From Rhizobium sp. Q54 (GTDB lineage Bacteria > Pseudomonadota > Alphaproteobacteria > UBA828): a stretch of 32,046 nt of DNA. A program made the translations under genes and the position numbers. Shown here in pieces: positions 1 through 8,435 of the stretch. Position 1 is the stretch's first letter, and each line of letters starts with the position of its first letter. The notes under the pieces are model-generated. The model had not been told where the DNA came from. It ran no database searches and saw nothing but the letters and a program-made list of their open reading frames with translations. The DNA is taken from assembly GCA_945892755.1 (NCBI GenBank), contig CAMDDO010000036.1, positions 1 to 32,046 on the forward strand, read 5' to 3'.

Positions 1-838
<838 letters not shown>

Positions 839-863
839 GGCCCGCTCCAATTGGATCGCGCCA

Positions 864-893
864 TGTATACGGTATGGGGTCCCGTACCTACAA
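864..893 (-). promoter_or_regulatory. Possible parE promoter
   Basis: On the minus strand TTGTAG (893-888) and TATACA (869-864) are separated by 18 bases, a fair match to sigma-70 -35 and -10 boxes. The -10 box lies 25 bases before the parE ATG. The fit is only moderate and no start site is known. Confidence 0.3.
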
Positions 894-900
894 CAAGATG

Positions 901-967
901 TGGGGCCGGCGAGTTCCCCCGGCGGCCCCAGTGGCGTGGCCGGCATGGGCTGCAACCATGCCGGCCA
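901..967 (-). terminator. Two tandem hairpins between the small exported protein gene and parE
   Basis: The arms TGGCCGGCATGG (937-948) and CCATGCCGGCCA (956-967) form a perfect 12-bp stem with a 7-base loop. Next to it TGGGGCC (901-907) pairs with GGCCCCA (924-930). They lie 20 bases past the stop of the minus-strand gene at 987-1238, where a terminator would be expected. No T-run follows the stem, so an intrinsic terminator is plausible but not proven. Confidence 0.45.
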
Positions 968-986
968 GCGCACCCAATCAGGCTTG

Positions 987-1238
987 TTACTCGACTTTGA
1001 GGATGGCCTTGGCCTTAGCCAACGTCTCGACCGACTTGGCGTGGTCGCCACTATTGTGGAGCGCCTCGCCTTCATCGCGTAGCTTCATGACTTCCGCCTT
1101 ATCGGCCTCGCTTAGCTCGGCGGTCTTGAGCGCGGCGTCGATTTTTCCAACGTCCATCGGGCATTGGCTGGCAAGCGCCGGCGCCGCGACCAACGCACCG
1201 GCCATCGCCAAGACCGGCAATATGTGCAAGATTCGCAT
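987..1238 (-). CDS. Small exported helical protein of unknown function
   Basis: An 83-residue protein with a typical Sec signal peptide: a basic n-region (MRILH), a hydrophobic core to about residue 20 and an ALAS cleavage site near residue 24. The mature part is about 59 residues, begins SQCPMDVGKIDAAL and is otherwise charged and predicted helical (ALKTAELSEADKAEVMKLRDEGEALHNSG). It has one cysteine. The start at 1238 is chosen because GGGAGG lies just upstream; the frame is open 27 codons further up but that would bury the signal peptide. Small periplasmic proteins of this pattern occur in alphaproteobacteria, but I know no function. It stands alone between parE and a divergent DsbA-family gene. 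Confidence 0.75.
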   Translation of the reverse strand: MRILHILPVLAMAGALVAAPALASQCPMDVGKIDAALKTAELSEADKAEVMKLRDEGEALHNSGDHAKSVETLAKAKAILKVE

Positions 1239-1410
1239 CGTTCCCTCCCGCTCTGACGCAACCATGCGCCATTTCATGGGGTTCAAGCCTGGCACGCGCC
1301 GCGCCCCCGTCCAAATCACAAGTTTGTGGCGGCATGGGCCGGCAAGTTACTGAATAGGAACCGAAAAGCCACGGGGCGAAAGCGCCGGGCCGAATCAGGA
1401 TCAGGGCGCG

Positions 1411-2019
1411 ATGCTGACCATCGAAGTCTATTCGGACTATGTTTGTCCCTATTGCTTCCTCGCGGAAGGGCCGCTCGAAGCCGCCGTCGATCGCTTCCCC
1501 GGCCAGGCCACGATCGATTGGCGACCGTTCGAATTGCGGCCGCATCCGACTCCAACGCTCCGGCCGGAGGGCGACTATCTGCAAAAGGCGTGGTCATCCT
1601 CTGTCTATCCGATGGCCGAGGCGCTTGGGGTCAAGATCGTGCTCCCCGGGGTCTCGCCTCAACCCTATACGCGCCTCGCTTTCGAAGGCGCGTTGTTCGC
1701 CGCCCAGCACGGCGCCGGCCGGGCCTACAACCACCGCATGTTCACCGCCTTCTTCCAGGAGGAGCGCGACATCGGCGAGCCGGCGGTGCTGATCGACCTG
1801 GCCGCGGAGATCGGCCTGGCGCGCGACGACTTCGCGGCCGCGCTCGAACAGCGCCTGTACCGAGAGCCTTGCGCACGCCTCTTGCGCCACGCCTATGAGA
1901 CGCTCGGGGTTTCCTCGGTGCCGACCATCGTGGTCGGCCGGCGCGCGGTCGCTGGCCTGGTGCCGCAAGAACGCCTCGAGGCCATGATCGCCGCCGAACT
2001 GGAAGGGGCGGAAGCCTAG
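1411..2019 (+). CDS. DsbA-family (FrnE-like) thiol oxidoreductase
   Basis: A 202-residue thioredoxin-fold protein of the DSBA family. The active-site motif CPYC sits at the end of the first strand (VYSDYVCPYCFLAEG, about residues 7-21). The helical insertion follows, and the conserved cis-proline loop appears as VSSVPTIVVG near residue 170. There is no signal peptide, so it acts in the cytoplasm, unlike classical DsbA; this fits the FrnE and 2-hydroxychromene-2-carboxylate isomerase-like branch. The CPYC cysteines argue for a redox role (protein disulfides) and against the isomerases, which lack the second cysteine. The substrate is unknown. It is divergent from the small exported protein and overlaps the convergent TfoX-N gene by 4 bp at its stop. 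Confidence 0.88.
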   Translation: MLTIEVYSDYVCPYCFLAEGPLEAAVDRFPGQATIDWRPFELRPHPTPTLRPEGDYLQKAWSSSVYPMAEALGVKIVLPGVSPQPYTRLAFEGALFAAQHGAGRAYNHRMFTAFFQEERDIGEPAVLIDLAAEIGLARDDFAAALEQRLYREPCARLLRHAYETLGVSSVPTIVVGRRAVAGLVPQERLEAMIAAELEGAEA

Positions 2020-2423
2020 GCTTTCCGCCGTGGCGCGGGTTTCTTGGCGGGCGCTTTCTTGGCGGTCGATTTTTTCGCCGGTTTCTTCTTGGGTGGCAAT
2101 GCGGCCGTATAGCTGAGCGCTTGAGCCACCCAGTTCTTGGCGCTTTGCGAGGTCATTTCGGGCGGCAAGGCGACGTATTCGCGCATCGGCCGACCTGGCA
2201 TCGGCTCGAAGATCGCGGCACCCTTGGTGCGGAGAAGCGTTGCGCGTCCGGCCTCGCCCAGCCGGACAATCATCGATTCTTGATGCAGCCCGGTGAACAT
2301 CTGCCCGTTCACGAAGGCGCAAGGGTAGCCGAACATCTGGCGCCGCTCGACACGCGGATCGTCGGGCAGCGCTTTATCGAAGAAGTCGATCAGCTCCGGC
2401 GGCGATTTTCTCCAGCTCGGCAT
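2016..2423 (-). CDS. TfoX N-terminal domain protein with a basic Lys/Ala/Pro tail
   Basis: A 135-residue protein. Residues 1 to about 100 match the TfoX-N fold: SPPELIDFFDKAL, then RRQMFGYPCAFVNGQMFTGL, the RLGEAGRATLL helix and FEPMPGRPMREYVALP. The last 25 or so residues are a Lys/Ala/Pro-rich tail (PPKKKPAKKSTAKKAPAKK) like the C-termini of histone H1-like bacterial proteins, which suggests nucleic-acid binding. TfoX of gammaproteobacteria controls competence, but stand-alone TfoX-N proteins such as this have no settled role. The start at 2423 has GGGGGA in ribosome-binding position; an upstream in-frame start at 2441 is possible. It ends convergently with the DsbA-family gene, sharing 4 bp. 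Confidence 0.82.
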   Translation of the reverse strand: MPSWRKSPPELIDFFDKALPDDPRVERRQMFGYPCAFVNGQMFTGLHQESMIVRLGEAGRATLLRTKGAAIFEPMPGRPMREYVALPPEMTSQSAKNWVAQALSYTAALPPKKKPAKKSTAKKAPAKKPAPRRKA

Positions 2424-2507
2424 TGTGTCCCCCGACAACAAAGGGCCGCGCTCGAAGCCGCGCGCGGCGTTGCCCCGGCTCAGGTCGCGACCGTTCGCGC
2501 CGGCGGG

Positions 2508-3002
2508 CTATTCGATCGGCGTGACGTCGACGCCGTCGTTCGAGCGGTCGGTCGAGGTCGCCAGGTCTTGGCGCGGCGCCATCGTGATCGAAACGCGCGA
2601 GCCGCCGAACGAGAAGGTACGGCCCTCGATCTGGATGGTCGCGATCCGGTCGGCGCGCGCGAAGCTGAGCACGCTGACCTCGGACTGAATCGACGCAAGC
2701 GTTTCCCAACCGAAATTGGGCATGCGATCGCGGTAGAAGGCGAAGGCTTTTTCCGGCGACAGGCCGGTGTTCAAGACCAGCCGTCCGGTCCAGCGATCGA
2801 GACTGCCGAGCACGAGCGAGTCATCGACCACCTGGTCGGCGCCGCTCGGCATGGGCACGTCCGAGATGCCTTGCGCCGCGCTCTGCTGGGTGGCGCCCGC
2901 CTTCGGGCCCACCGGCTCGGGCTGCGTGCAGGCGGAAAGGCCCAGCCCGCTCAAGACGAGCACGACCGCCAGCGCGGAAAGCCTGCCGCGAATCGAAACC
3001 AT
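2508..3002 (-). CDS. Putative lipoprotein of unknown function
   Basis: A 164-residue protein with a lipoprotein signal: basic n-region (MVSIRGR), hydrophobic stretch, then the lipobox LSAC with the acylated Cys at residue 25, followed by TQPEPV, a tail suited to outer-membrane sorting. The mature domain has SDVPMPSGAD, then RLVLNTGLSPEKAFAFYRD, GWETLASIQSE and IEGRTFSFGGSRVSI. The pattern resembles small alphaproteobacterial lipoproteins in which an alpha-beta domain reads out peptide or polymer contacts, but I do not recognise a named family. An alternative start at 3023 would lengthen the n-region by 7 residues; neither start has a strong ribosome-binding site. Its neighbour upstream is tRNA-His. 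Confidence 0.75.
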   Translation of the reverse strand: MVSIRGRLSALAVVLVLSGLGLSACTQPEPVGPKAGATQQSAAQGISDVPMPSGADQVVDDSLVLGSLDRWTGRLVLNTGLSPEKAFAFYRDRMPNFGWETLASIQSEVSVLSFARADRIATIQIEGRTFSFGGSRVSITMAPRQDLATSTDRSNDGVDVTPIE

Positions 3003-3105
3003 GAAGGCATCGTAACACGCCATGCCCAGGCGCCAAACGCCCGGACTGCGCCTTTGCCTAGGTCAGCAGCGTGGGAATTCCACGGGGCGACGGACGCCAT
3101 GGCGG

Positions 3106-3183
3106 TGGGGCGAGCGATGGGGCTTGAACCCACGACCCCCGGATCCACAATCCGGTGCTCTAACCAGCTGAGCTACGCTCGCC
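3106..3183 (-). tRNA. tRNA-His (anticodon GTG)
   Basis: On the minus strand the sequence folds as a full tRNA. The D-arm is AGCTCAGCTGGTTAGAGC, the anticodon arm is CCGGA-TTGTGGA-TCCGG with anticodon GTG, and the T-arm is GTGGGTTCAAGCCCCAT in outline. Counting back from T8 there are eight acceptor bases (GGCGAGCG) that pair with CGCTCGCC, so the extra G at position -1 that marks histidine tRNA is encoded opposite C73. The 3' CCA is encoded (3108-3106). There is no intron. Confidence 0.96.
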
Positions 3184-3205
3184 ATTCCGCGCAAGAACGC
3201 GCGCG

Positions 3206-3234
3206 TGGATAATATGGGGGCGCCACCCCGTCAA
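3206..3234 (-). promoter_or_regulatory. Possible promoter for tRNA-His
   Basis: The minus strand has TTGACG at 3234-3229, a 5/6 match to a -35 box. At 17 bases' spacing there is TATCCA (3211-3206), and TATTAT overlaps it at 3214-3209 with a short 14-base spacer. The -35 box contains the stop codon of the aminotransferase gene. The tRNA would start about 20 bases downstream. Confidence 0.35.
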
Positions 3235-4418
3235 GCAATCGCCGCCTTGCCGGCGAGGCCGAGCAAGCGGCGGATGCGCTGGCATGCTTCAAGAATCTCT
3301 TCGGTGCTGGCGGCGTAGGAGAAGCGCAAATAGCCCTCGCCCATGGCGCCGAAGCTGGTGCCCGAGATCACCGCGACACCGGCTTCCTCCAGAAGCCGCG
3401 TTTGCAGCTCGCGCGACGAAAGCCCGGTGCCTTCGATATTGGGCATGGCATAGAAGGCGCCGACCGGCTCGACGCAACGGAAGCCGGGGATCTGGTTGAG
3501 CTCGCGCAGGATGACCCGGCGTCGATGGTCGAACGCTTGGCGCATGCGCTCGACCGAGTCTTGCGGCCCATTCAGCGCTTCGGCGGCGGCGAATTGGGTC
3601 GGCGCGTTGACGCAGGAATTGCTGTTGACCGCGAGGCGCGTGGCGTGCCCGGCCATGCCCTTGGGCCACACGCCATAGCCGATGCGCCAGCCGGTCATCG
3701 CATAGGTCTTGCTCCAGCCATCGAGCAGGATGACCCGGTCGCGGATCGAGGGATAGGACAGCAACGAGACATGCGGGTTGTTGCCATAGGTCAGGCGCCC
3801 ATAGATCTCGTCGCTCATGATTGCGACCTGAGGATGCTTCTCGAGGCCGGCGACCAGCCTATCGAACTCGGCCTTCGGCGCCACGCCGCCGGTCGGATTG
3901 GCCGGGCTGTTGAGCATGATCAGGCGCGTGCGCGGCGTCAGCCTGGCGAGCACTTCCTCCGCGTTGAACGAGAAGCCGTTTTTCTCATAGAGCGGGATCG
4001 GCACGGGCGTCGCGCCGGCGAACTCGATGACCGAGCGATAGATCGGAAAGCCGGGGTCGGGATAAAGAATCTCCACGCCCGGCTCGCCGAACATCAGCGC
4101 GGCGAAGAACATGGTGACCTTGCCGCCCGGCACGACCACGACGTCGTCGGGGTTGATCTCGACCCCCCGATGCCGGCGGATATCGGCGGCGACCGCTTCG
4201 CGTAGCGGCAAAATACCATTGGCCGGCGTATAGCCATGATGCCCGTCGCGCAGCGCCTTGATCGCCGCCTCGACGATATTGTCGGGCGTGCGGAAATCGG
4301 GCTGGCCGATGCCGAGATTGATGATGCTCTTGCCGGCGGCCTCGAGCGCCTTGGCGCGGGCCAGCACCTCGAATGCCGTCTCGGTGCCAAGGCGGGCCAT
4401 TCGCTCCGCCAATTTCAT
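3231..4418 (-). CDS. Class I/II pyridoxal-phosphate aminotransferase
   Basis: A 395-residue fold-type I aminotransferase of the aspartate aminotransferase superfamily. It transfers amino groups between amino acids and 2-oxo acids in the cytoplasm. Visible motifs: NLGIGQPDF (residues 35-43), GYTPANGILPLREA, NSPANPTGG (170-178, cofactor-binding Asn), SDEIYGRL (202-209, Asp203 and Tyr206 for the cofactor), and SKTYAMTGWRIGYG with the Schiff-base Lys at residue 237. The substrate Arg lies in GYLRFSYA near the C-terminus. Length is normal. The start at 4418 follows GGAGGAAG. The amino-acid specificity cannot be read from sequence; members of this subgroup act on aspartate, alanine or aromatic residues. 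It is transcribed away from glnB. Confidence 0.9.
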   Translation of the reverse strand: MKLAERMARLGTETAFEVLARAKALEAAGKSIINLGIGQPDFRTPDNIVEAAIKALRDGHHGYTPANGILPLREAVAADIRRHRGVEINPDDVVVVPGGKVTMFFAALMFGEPGVEILYPDPGFPIYRSVIEFAGATPVPIPLYEKNGFSFNAEEVLARLTPRTRLIMLNSPANPTGGVAPKAEFDRLVAGLEKHPQVAIMSDEIYGRLTYGNNPHVSLLSYPSIRDRVILLDGWSKTYAMTGWRIGYGVWPKGMAGHATRLAVNSNSCVNAPTQFAAAEALNGPQDSVERMRQAFDHRRRVILRELNQIPGFRCVEPVGAFYAMPNIEGTGLSSRELQTRLLEEAGVAVISGTSFGAMGEGYLRFSYAASTEEILEACQRIRRLLGLAGKAAIA

Positions 4419-4490
4419 CGCGCTTCCTCCGTCTCGTTGGGCGCGGCACTATGCCAAAGCAAAGCCGGGCGCGAAAGCCTCGGTCCAGCC

Positions 4491-4527
4491 TGACGCCTGT
4501 TTAGGCAGACTGCCTGGTTTTTTGGCA
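4491..4527 (+). promoter_or_regulatory. Putative NtrC binding region upstream of glnB
   Basis: TGCCTGGTTTTTTGGCA (4511-4527) fits the TGC-N11-GCA core of NtrC sites. Its centre (4519) lies about 108 bases before the start site predicted from the sigma-54 promoter, the usual enhancer distance. A weaker half-match TGA-N11-GCA lies at 4491-4507, 20 bases (two helix turns) upstream. A perfect palindrome AGGCAG-A-CTGCCT (4503-4515) links the two. The spacing supports the reading; the outer bases of the consensus are not conserved. Confidence 0.6.
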
Positions 4528-4585
4528 TCGGCTGGGGCGGGGCGGACATCAACGAGGAGAGCGTCCCCGGTTTTTCAGCGCTTAG

Positions 4586-4993
<408 letters not shown>

Positions 4994-5077
4994 ACTGGAA
5001 AGCGCCCAGGAAATACCGTACTCACTGCGTACCGACACCCCCTCCTTACAAGCAGCCGAGAACTAGGACGAAGCGAC

Positions 5078-6487
5078 ATGAGCGACGCAACAAGCGTTTT
5101 GGCGACGATTAAAGAGAAGGACATCGTCTACGTCGATTTCCGGTTCACCGACCCGCGCGGCAAGTGGCATCACACGGCTCAGCATGTGGTCACGGTCGAC
5201 GAAGCGATGTTCACCGACGGCGTGATGTTCGACGGCTCCTCGATCGCCGGGTGGAAGGAGATCAACGAGTCCGACATGATCCTCATGCCGGATCCCTCGA
5301 CCGCCACGATCGATCCGTTTTCGGCGCAGCCGACCATGATCATCACCTGTGATGTGATCGAACCGTCGACCGGTCAGCCCTACCCGCGTTGCCCGCGCTC
5401 GATCGCCAAGCGCGCCGAAGCCTATCTGGCTTATTCCGGTATCGGCGACACGGCGTTCTTCGGACCCGAGGCCGAGTTCTTCGTGTTCGACGATGTGCGC
5501 TATGAGGTCTCCGGCCATCAGGCTTTCTATTACCTCGATCAGGAGGAAGGGCCCTACAACTCCGGCCGCAAATATGAGAACGGCAATACCGGCCACCGGC
5601 CGGTCGTGAAGGGCGGCTATTTCCCCGTGCCGCCGGTCGATTCAATGTCCGACATGCGGGCTGAAATGCTCTCGCACATGGCCGATATGGGCCTGCGCGT
5701 CGAGAAGCACCACCATGAGGTCGCGCCCTCGCAGATGGAGCTCGGCTGCACCTTCGAGACCCTGGTGAAGTCGGCCGACTTCATGCAGATCTACAAATAC
5801 GTCGTGCACATGACGGCACACTCGTACGGCAAGACGGCGACCTTCATGCCGAAGCCGATCTACGGCGACAATGGCTCGGGCATGCACGTCCACCAGTCGA
5901 TCTGGAAGGACAAGAAGCCACTGTTCGCCGGCAATGGCTATGCCGACCTCTCGAACATGGCACTTCACTATATCGGCGGCATCATCAAGCACGCGCGCGC
6001 GCTGAACGCCTTCACCAACCCGACCACCAACAGCTATAAGCGCCTGGTGCCGGGCTTCGAGGCGCCGGTGCTGCTGGCCTATTCGGCGCGCAACCGCTCG
6101 GCCTCGTGCCGCATCCCGCATGCCGCGAGCCCGAAGGCCAAGCGCGTCGAAGTGCGCTTCCCCGACCCCTCGGCCAACCCCTATCTGGCCTATGCCGCGA
6201 TGCTGATGGCCGGGATCGACGGCATCGAGAACAAGATCCATCCGGGCGATGCGATGGACAAGAACCTCTATGATTTGCCGCCCGAGGAGCTCAAGAACGT
6301 GCCGACGGTGTGTTCGAGCCTGACCCAGGCGCTCAATTCGCTTGAGGCCGATCATGCGTTTCTGCTCAAGGGCGAGGTGTTCTCGAAGGACGCGATCGCC
6401 GGCTATATCGCGCTCAAGCGCGAGGAGCAGCAGGCCTTCGACCTGGCGCCGCACCCGATCGAATTCAAGATGTATTACAGCGTCTGA
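5078..6487 (+). CDS. glnA: Glutamine synthetase type I
   Basis: A 469-residue dodecameric glutamine synthetase (GSI-beta) that joins ammonia to glutamate with ATP in the cytoplasm. Motifs in order: [19 protein letters not shown] (49-67), [12 protein letters not shown] (metal-binding Glu, 128-139), [22 protein letters not shown] (211-223), [12 protein letters not shown] (265-276), [18 protein letters not shown] (314-331, the mobile Glu loop), SASCRIP, and NLYDLPPEE with the adenylylated Tyr at residue 398. The adenylylation site means GlnE control is likely. AGGA lies a few bases before the start at 5078. It is co-transcribed with glnB and followed by a strong 15-bp hairpin. Confidence 0.98.
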   Translation: MSDATSVLATIKEKDIVYVDFRFTDPRGKWHHTAQHVVTVDEAMFTDGVMFDGSSIAGWKEINESDMILMPDPSTATIDPFSAQPTMIITCDVIEPSTGQPYPRCPRSIAKRAEAYLAYSGIGDTAFFGPEAEFFVFDDVRYEVSGHQAFYYLDQEEGPYNSGRKYENGNTGHRPVVKGGYFPVPPVDSMSDMRAEMLSHMADMGLRVEKHHHEVAPSQMELGCTFETLVKSADFMQIYKYVVHMTAHSYGKTATFMPKPIYGDNGSGMHVHQSIWKDKKPLFAGNGYADLSNMALHYIGGIIKHARALNAFTNPTTNSYKRLVPGFEAPVLLAYSARNRSASCRIPHAASPKAKRVEVRFPDPSANPYLAYAAMLMAGIDGIENKIHPGDAMDKNLYDLPPEELKNVPTVCSSLTQALNSLEADHAFLLKGEVFSKDAIAGYIALKREEQQAFDLAPHPIEFKMYYSV

Positions 6488-6499
6488 AACCCGCGCGCC

Positions 6500-6533
6500 C
6501 CCTTCCTCCCTCCGAACTCGGAGGGAGGAAGGG
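6500..6533 (+). terminator. Strong hairpin after glnA
   Basis: Arms CCCTTCCTCCCTCCG (6500-6514) and CGGAGGGAGGAAGGG (6519-6533) form a perfect 15-bp stem with the loop AACT, 12 bases past the glnA stop. No T-run follows directly (TTTTT comes 13 bases later), so it may stop transcription or protect the mRNA end. The same palindrome, slightly changed, recurs at 7021-7053. The rest of the 272-bp gap to tatA shows no gene. Confidence 0.7.
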
Positions 6534-6759
6534 CGGAAACACATGTTTTTCCGGGGTTGGAGGGTGGTGAACGAGGCGGCCGGCCGGCCGCCCTCTAGTT
6601 CGGCCGGTTCATCGCGCTTTACATCCCTCGCCGCTTCGTGCTTGAATTCGCTGACAATTCATCCGACGGCCTGCGCCCCGCACCGAGCCTACGAGACAGG
6701 CTCCCCCGCCCGACATCGCCGCGGCCGTCCACACCGTCTGACCCGATGGAGAGAGTCTC

Positions 6760-7005
6760 ATGGGCGCGTTCAGCATTTGGCATATCGTTATCGTTTTGGT
6801 CGTGATCCTGCTCGTGTTCGGCGCTGGCAAGCTGCCACGCGTGATGGGTGATTTCGCGAAGGGGATCAAATCCTTCAAGGCCGGCATGAAAGAGGGTGCG
6901 GAGCCACCGCCAGCGACGCCGACGCCGCCGGCCGGCAACGTCACCGACGCGCGCGCGACGACCGAGGCGTCAAACACGACGACCAACACGGGCGAGAAAG
7001 TCTAA
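6760..7005 (+). CDS. tatA: Sec-independent (Tat) translocase subunit TatA
   Basis: An 81-residue TatA/E protein. It oligomerises in the inner membrane to form the passage for folded twin-arginine substrates. One N-terminal membrane helix ([20 protein letters not shown], about residues 6-25) is followed by the [21 protein letters not shown] hinge and amphipathic helix pattern, then a Pro/Thr-rich hydrophilic tail. The FG pair and the following helix fit TatA rather than TatB. GGAGAGAG precedes the start. No tatB or tatC lies beside it, which differs from tatABC operons, so the partners must be elsewhere. The downstream gene sufA converges on it. Confidence 0.93.
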   Translation: MGAFSIWHIVIVLVVILLVFGAGKLPRVMGDFAKGIKSFKAGMKEGAEPPPATPTPPAGNVTDARATTEASNTTTNTGEKV

Positions 7006-7020
7006 GACGGGCACCCAATT

Positions 7021-7053
7021 CCCATCCTCCCTCCATCTCGGAGGGAGGATGGG
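7021..7053. terminator. Shared hairpin between tatA and sufA
   Basis: Arms CCCATCCTCCCTCC (7021-7034) and GGAGGGAGGATGGG (7040-7053) make a perfect 14-bp stem with a 5-base loop, placed between two convergent stop codons (7005 and 7058). It can serve as a bidirectional terminator. It is a second copy of the palindrome after glnA, with a paired T:A to A:T change that keeps the stem. Confidence 0.65.
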
Positions 7054-7057
7054 GTTG

Positions 7058-7405
7058 TTACTGGGTCGTCGAAAAGCTCTCCCCGCAGCCGCAGGTGCTC
7101 TTCACGTTCGGGTTCTTGAACACGAAGGACGAGCCGAGCTTGTCGGTCTTGAAGTCGAGCTCGGTGCCGATCAGGAACATCACGGCGCGCGCGTCGATCA
7201 CGACGGTGACGCCCTTGTCCTCGACCACCTCGTCGAACTTTTCGACCTTGGTGGCGTAATCCATCGTATAGCTCATGCCCGAGCAGCCGGCGTTCTTGAC
7301 GCCGATCTTGAGGCCGAGCGCGGGCTCGGGCTCGGCCCGTTGCGACATCAGCTCCTTGACCCGCGCGGCCGCGGCATCACTGAGCGAAAGCATGTTCTTT
7401 TTCAT
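7058..7405 (-). CDS. sufA: A-type iron-sulfur carrier SufA
   Basis: A 115-residue A-type carrier that receives Fe-S clusters from the SufBCD scaffold and passes them to apoproteins. The three cluster ligands are visible: Cys in NAGCSGMSY and the CGCGE pair in STCGCGESF near the C-terminus. The N-terminal helix is LSLSDAAAARVKELMSQR. The start at 7405 (MKKNMLSL) gives the normal family length; the frame is open for 13 more codons to 7444, but those overlap a repeat-rich spacer. It is the last gene of the SUF operon, 113 bases after sufT, and that spacer contains a palindromic element. Confidence 0.92.
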   Translation of the reverse strand: MKKNMLSLSDAAAARVKELMSQRAEPEPALGLKIGVKNAGCSGMSYTMDYATKVEKFDEVVEDKGVTVVIDARAVMFLIGTELDFKTDKLGSSFVFKNPNVKSTCGCGESFSTTQ

Positions 7406-7427
7406 TATCGTCGATCTCTCGTCGTTC

Positions 7428-7500
7428 GCCTCATCCTTCGACAAGCGCAGGATGAGGCCCTAGGCGATGCCCTCATGCCGAGTCAGTCGAAGCATGAGGG
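7428..7500. repeat. Dispersed palindromic element (two hairpins) between sufT and sufA
   Basis: Two hairpins in a row. GCCTCATCCT (7428-7437) pairs with AGGATGAGGC (7449-7458), and CCCTCATGC (7470-7478) pairs with GCATGAGGG (7492-7500). The loops carry TCGACAAGC and AGTCAGTCGAA. Motifs of the type CCTCATCCTTCGACAAGC...AGGATGAGG are scattered between genes in many alphaproteobacterial genomes. It lies inside the suf operon and may affect expression of sufA relative to the upstream genes. Confidence 0.75.
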
Positions 7501-7518
7501 TAATCTCCCAACAGATGG

Positions 7519-7973
7519 CTAAAACATCCCGGTTTCCAGCCTGGCGGCCTCGCTCATGCGATCCTTCGTCCAGGGCGGATCCCAAACCAGCTCGACATCG
7601 ATCGCGCGCGCCTCGGGCACATGCTCCTCGATCGACGCCTGCACCATGCCGGGCATCTGGCCGGCGACCGGGCAGCCCGGCGCGGTCAACGTCATTTTCA
7701 CGAACAGGTCGTTCGCGGCCGTAAGCTTCACCTCATAGATCAGTCCGAGCTCATAGATGTTGACCGGGATCTCCGGGTCATAGACGCCCTTGAGCGCGGT
7801 CAGGATTTTCTCCTCGAGGGGATGCCCCTCGAGCGGCAGAACCGCCTCGCTCTCGCTGGCGGCGGGCGCGGCTGGTGCCGGGGCCGCGGGCCCTTCGCCC
7901 GCCGGCGACCATGGCTCGCGCGTCTCCGACGCCGCGACCCCGCCGCGCTCCTTGAGCAAACCCAAAAATCGCT

Positions 7974-7977
<4 letters not shown>
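7519..7977 (-). CDS. sufT: SUF system Fe-S maturation protein SufT (MIP18/DUF59 family)
   Basis: A 152-residue protein. After an N-terminal part of about 50 residues rich in Ala, Pro and Gly, the MIP18 (DUF59) domain begins: EEKILTALKGVYDPEIPVNIYELGLIY in outline, then VKMTLTAPGCPVAGQMPG with the conserved Cys, and DVELVWDPPWTKDRMSEAARLE. This is the SufT type, an auxiliary factor in Fe-S maturation that is normally found in suf operons. The start at 7977 is fixed by the ATGA overlap with the sufU stop; the frame is open far upstream but only as a shadow of sufU. The Ala/Pro-rich N-terminus is likely a flexible linker. Confidence 0.88.

Positions 7978-8434
<457 letters not shown>

Positions 8435-8435
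<1 letters not shown>

Noticed and set aside
1290-1305. TGGCACG followed by a GC doublet at sigma-54 spacing before the DsbA-family gene
   Set aside because: The -12 element is CGCGC instead of TTGCA, in a run of G and C where such matches arise by chance.
4994-5077. Second promoter or riboswitch between glnB and glnA
   Set aside because: The 84-base gap shows no convincing promoter boxes or stable fold by eye; it was not annotated.
7406-7444. Extended N-terminus of SufA starting at 7444
   Set aside because: It overlaps the palindromic spacer and would add residues not seen in A-type carriers; the ATG at 7405 gives normal length.
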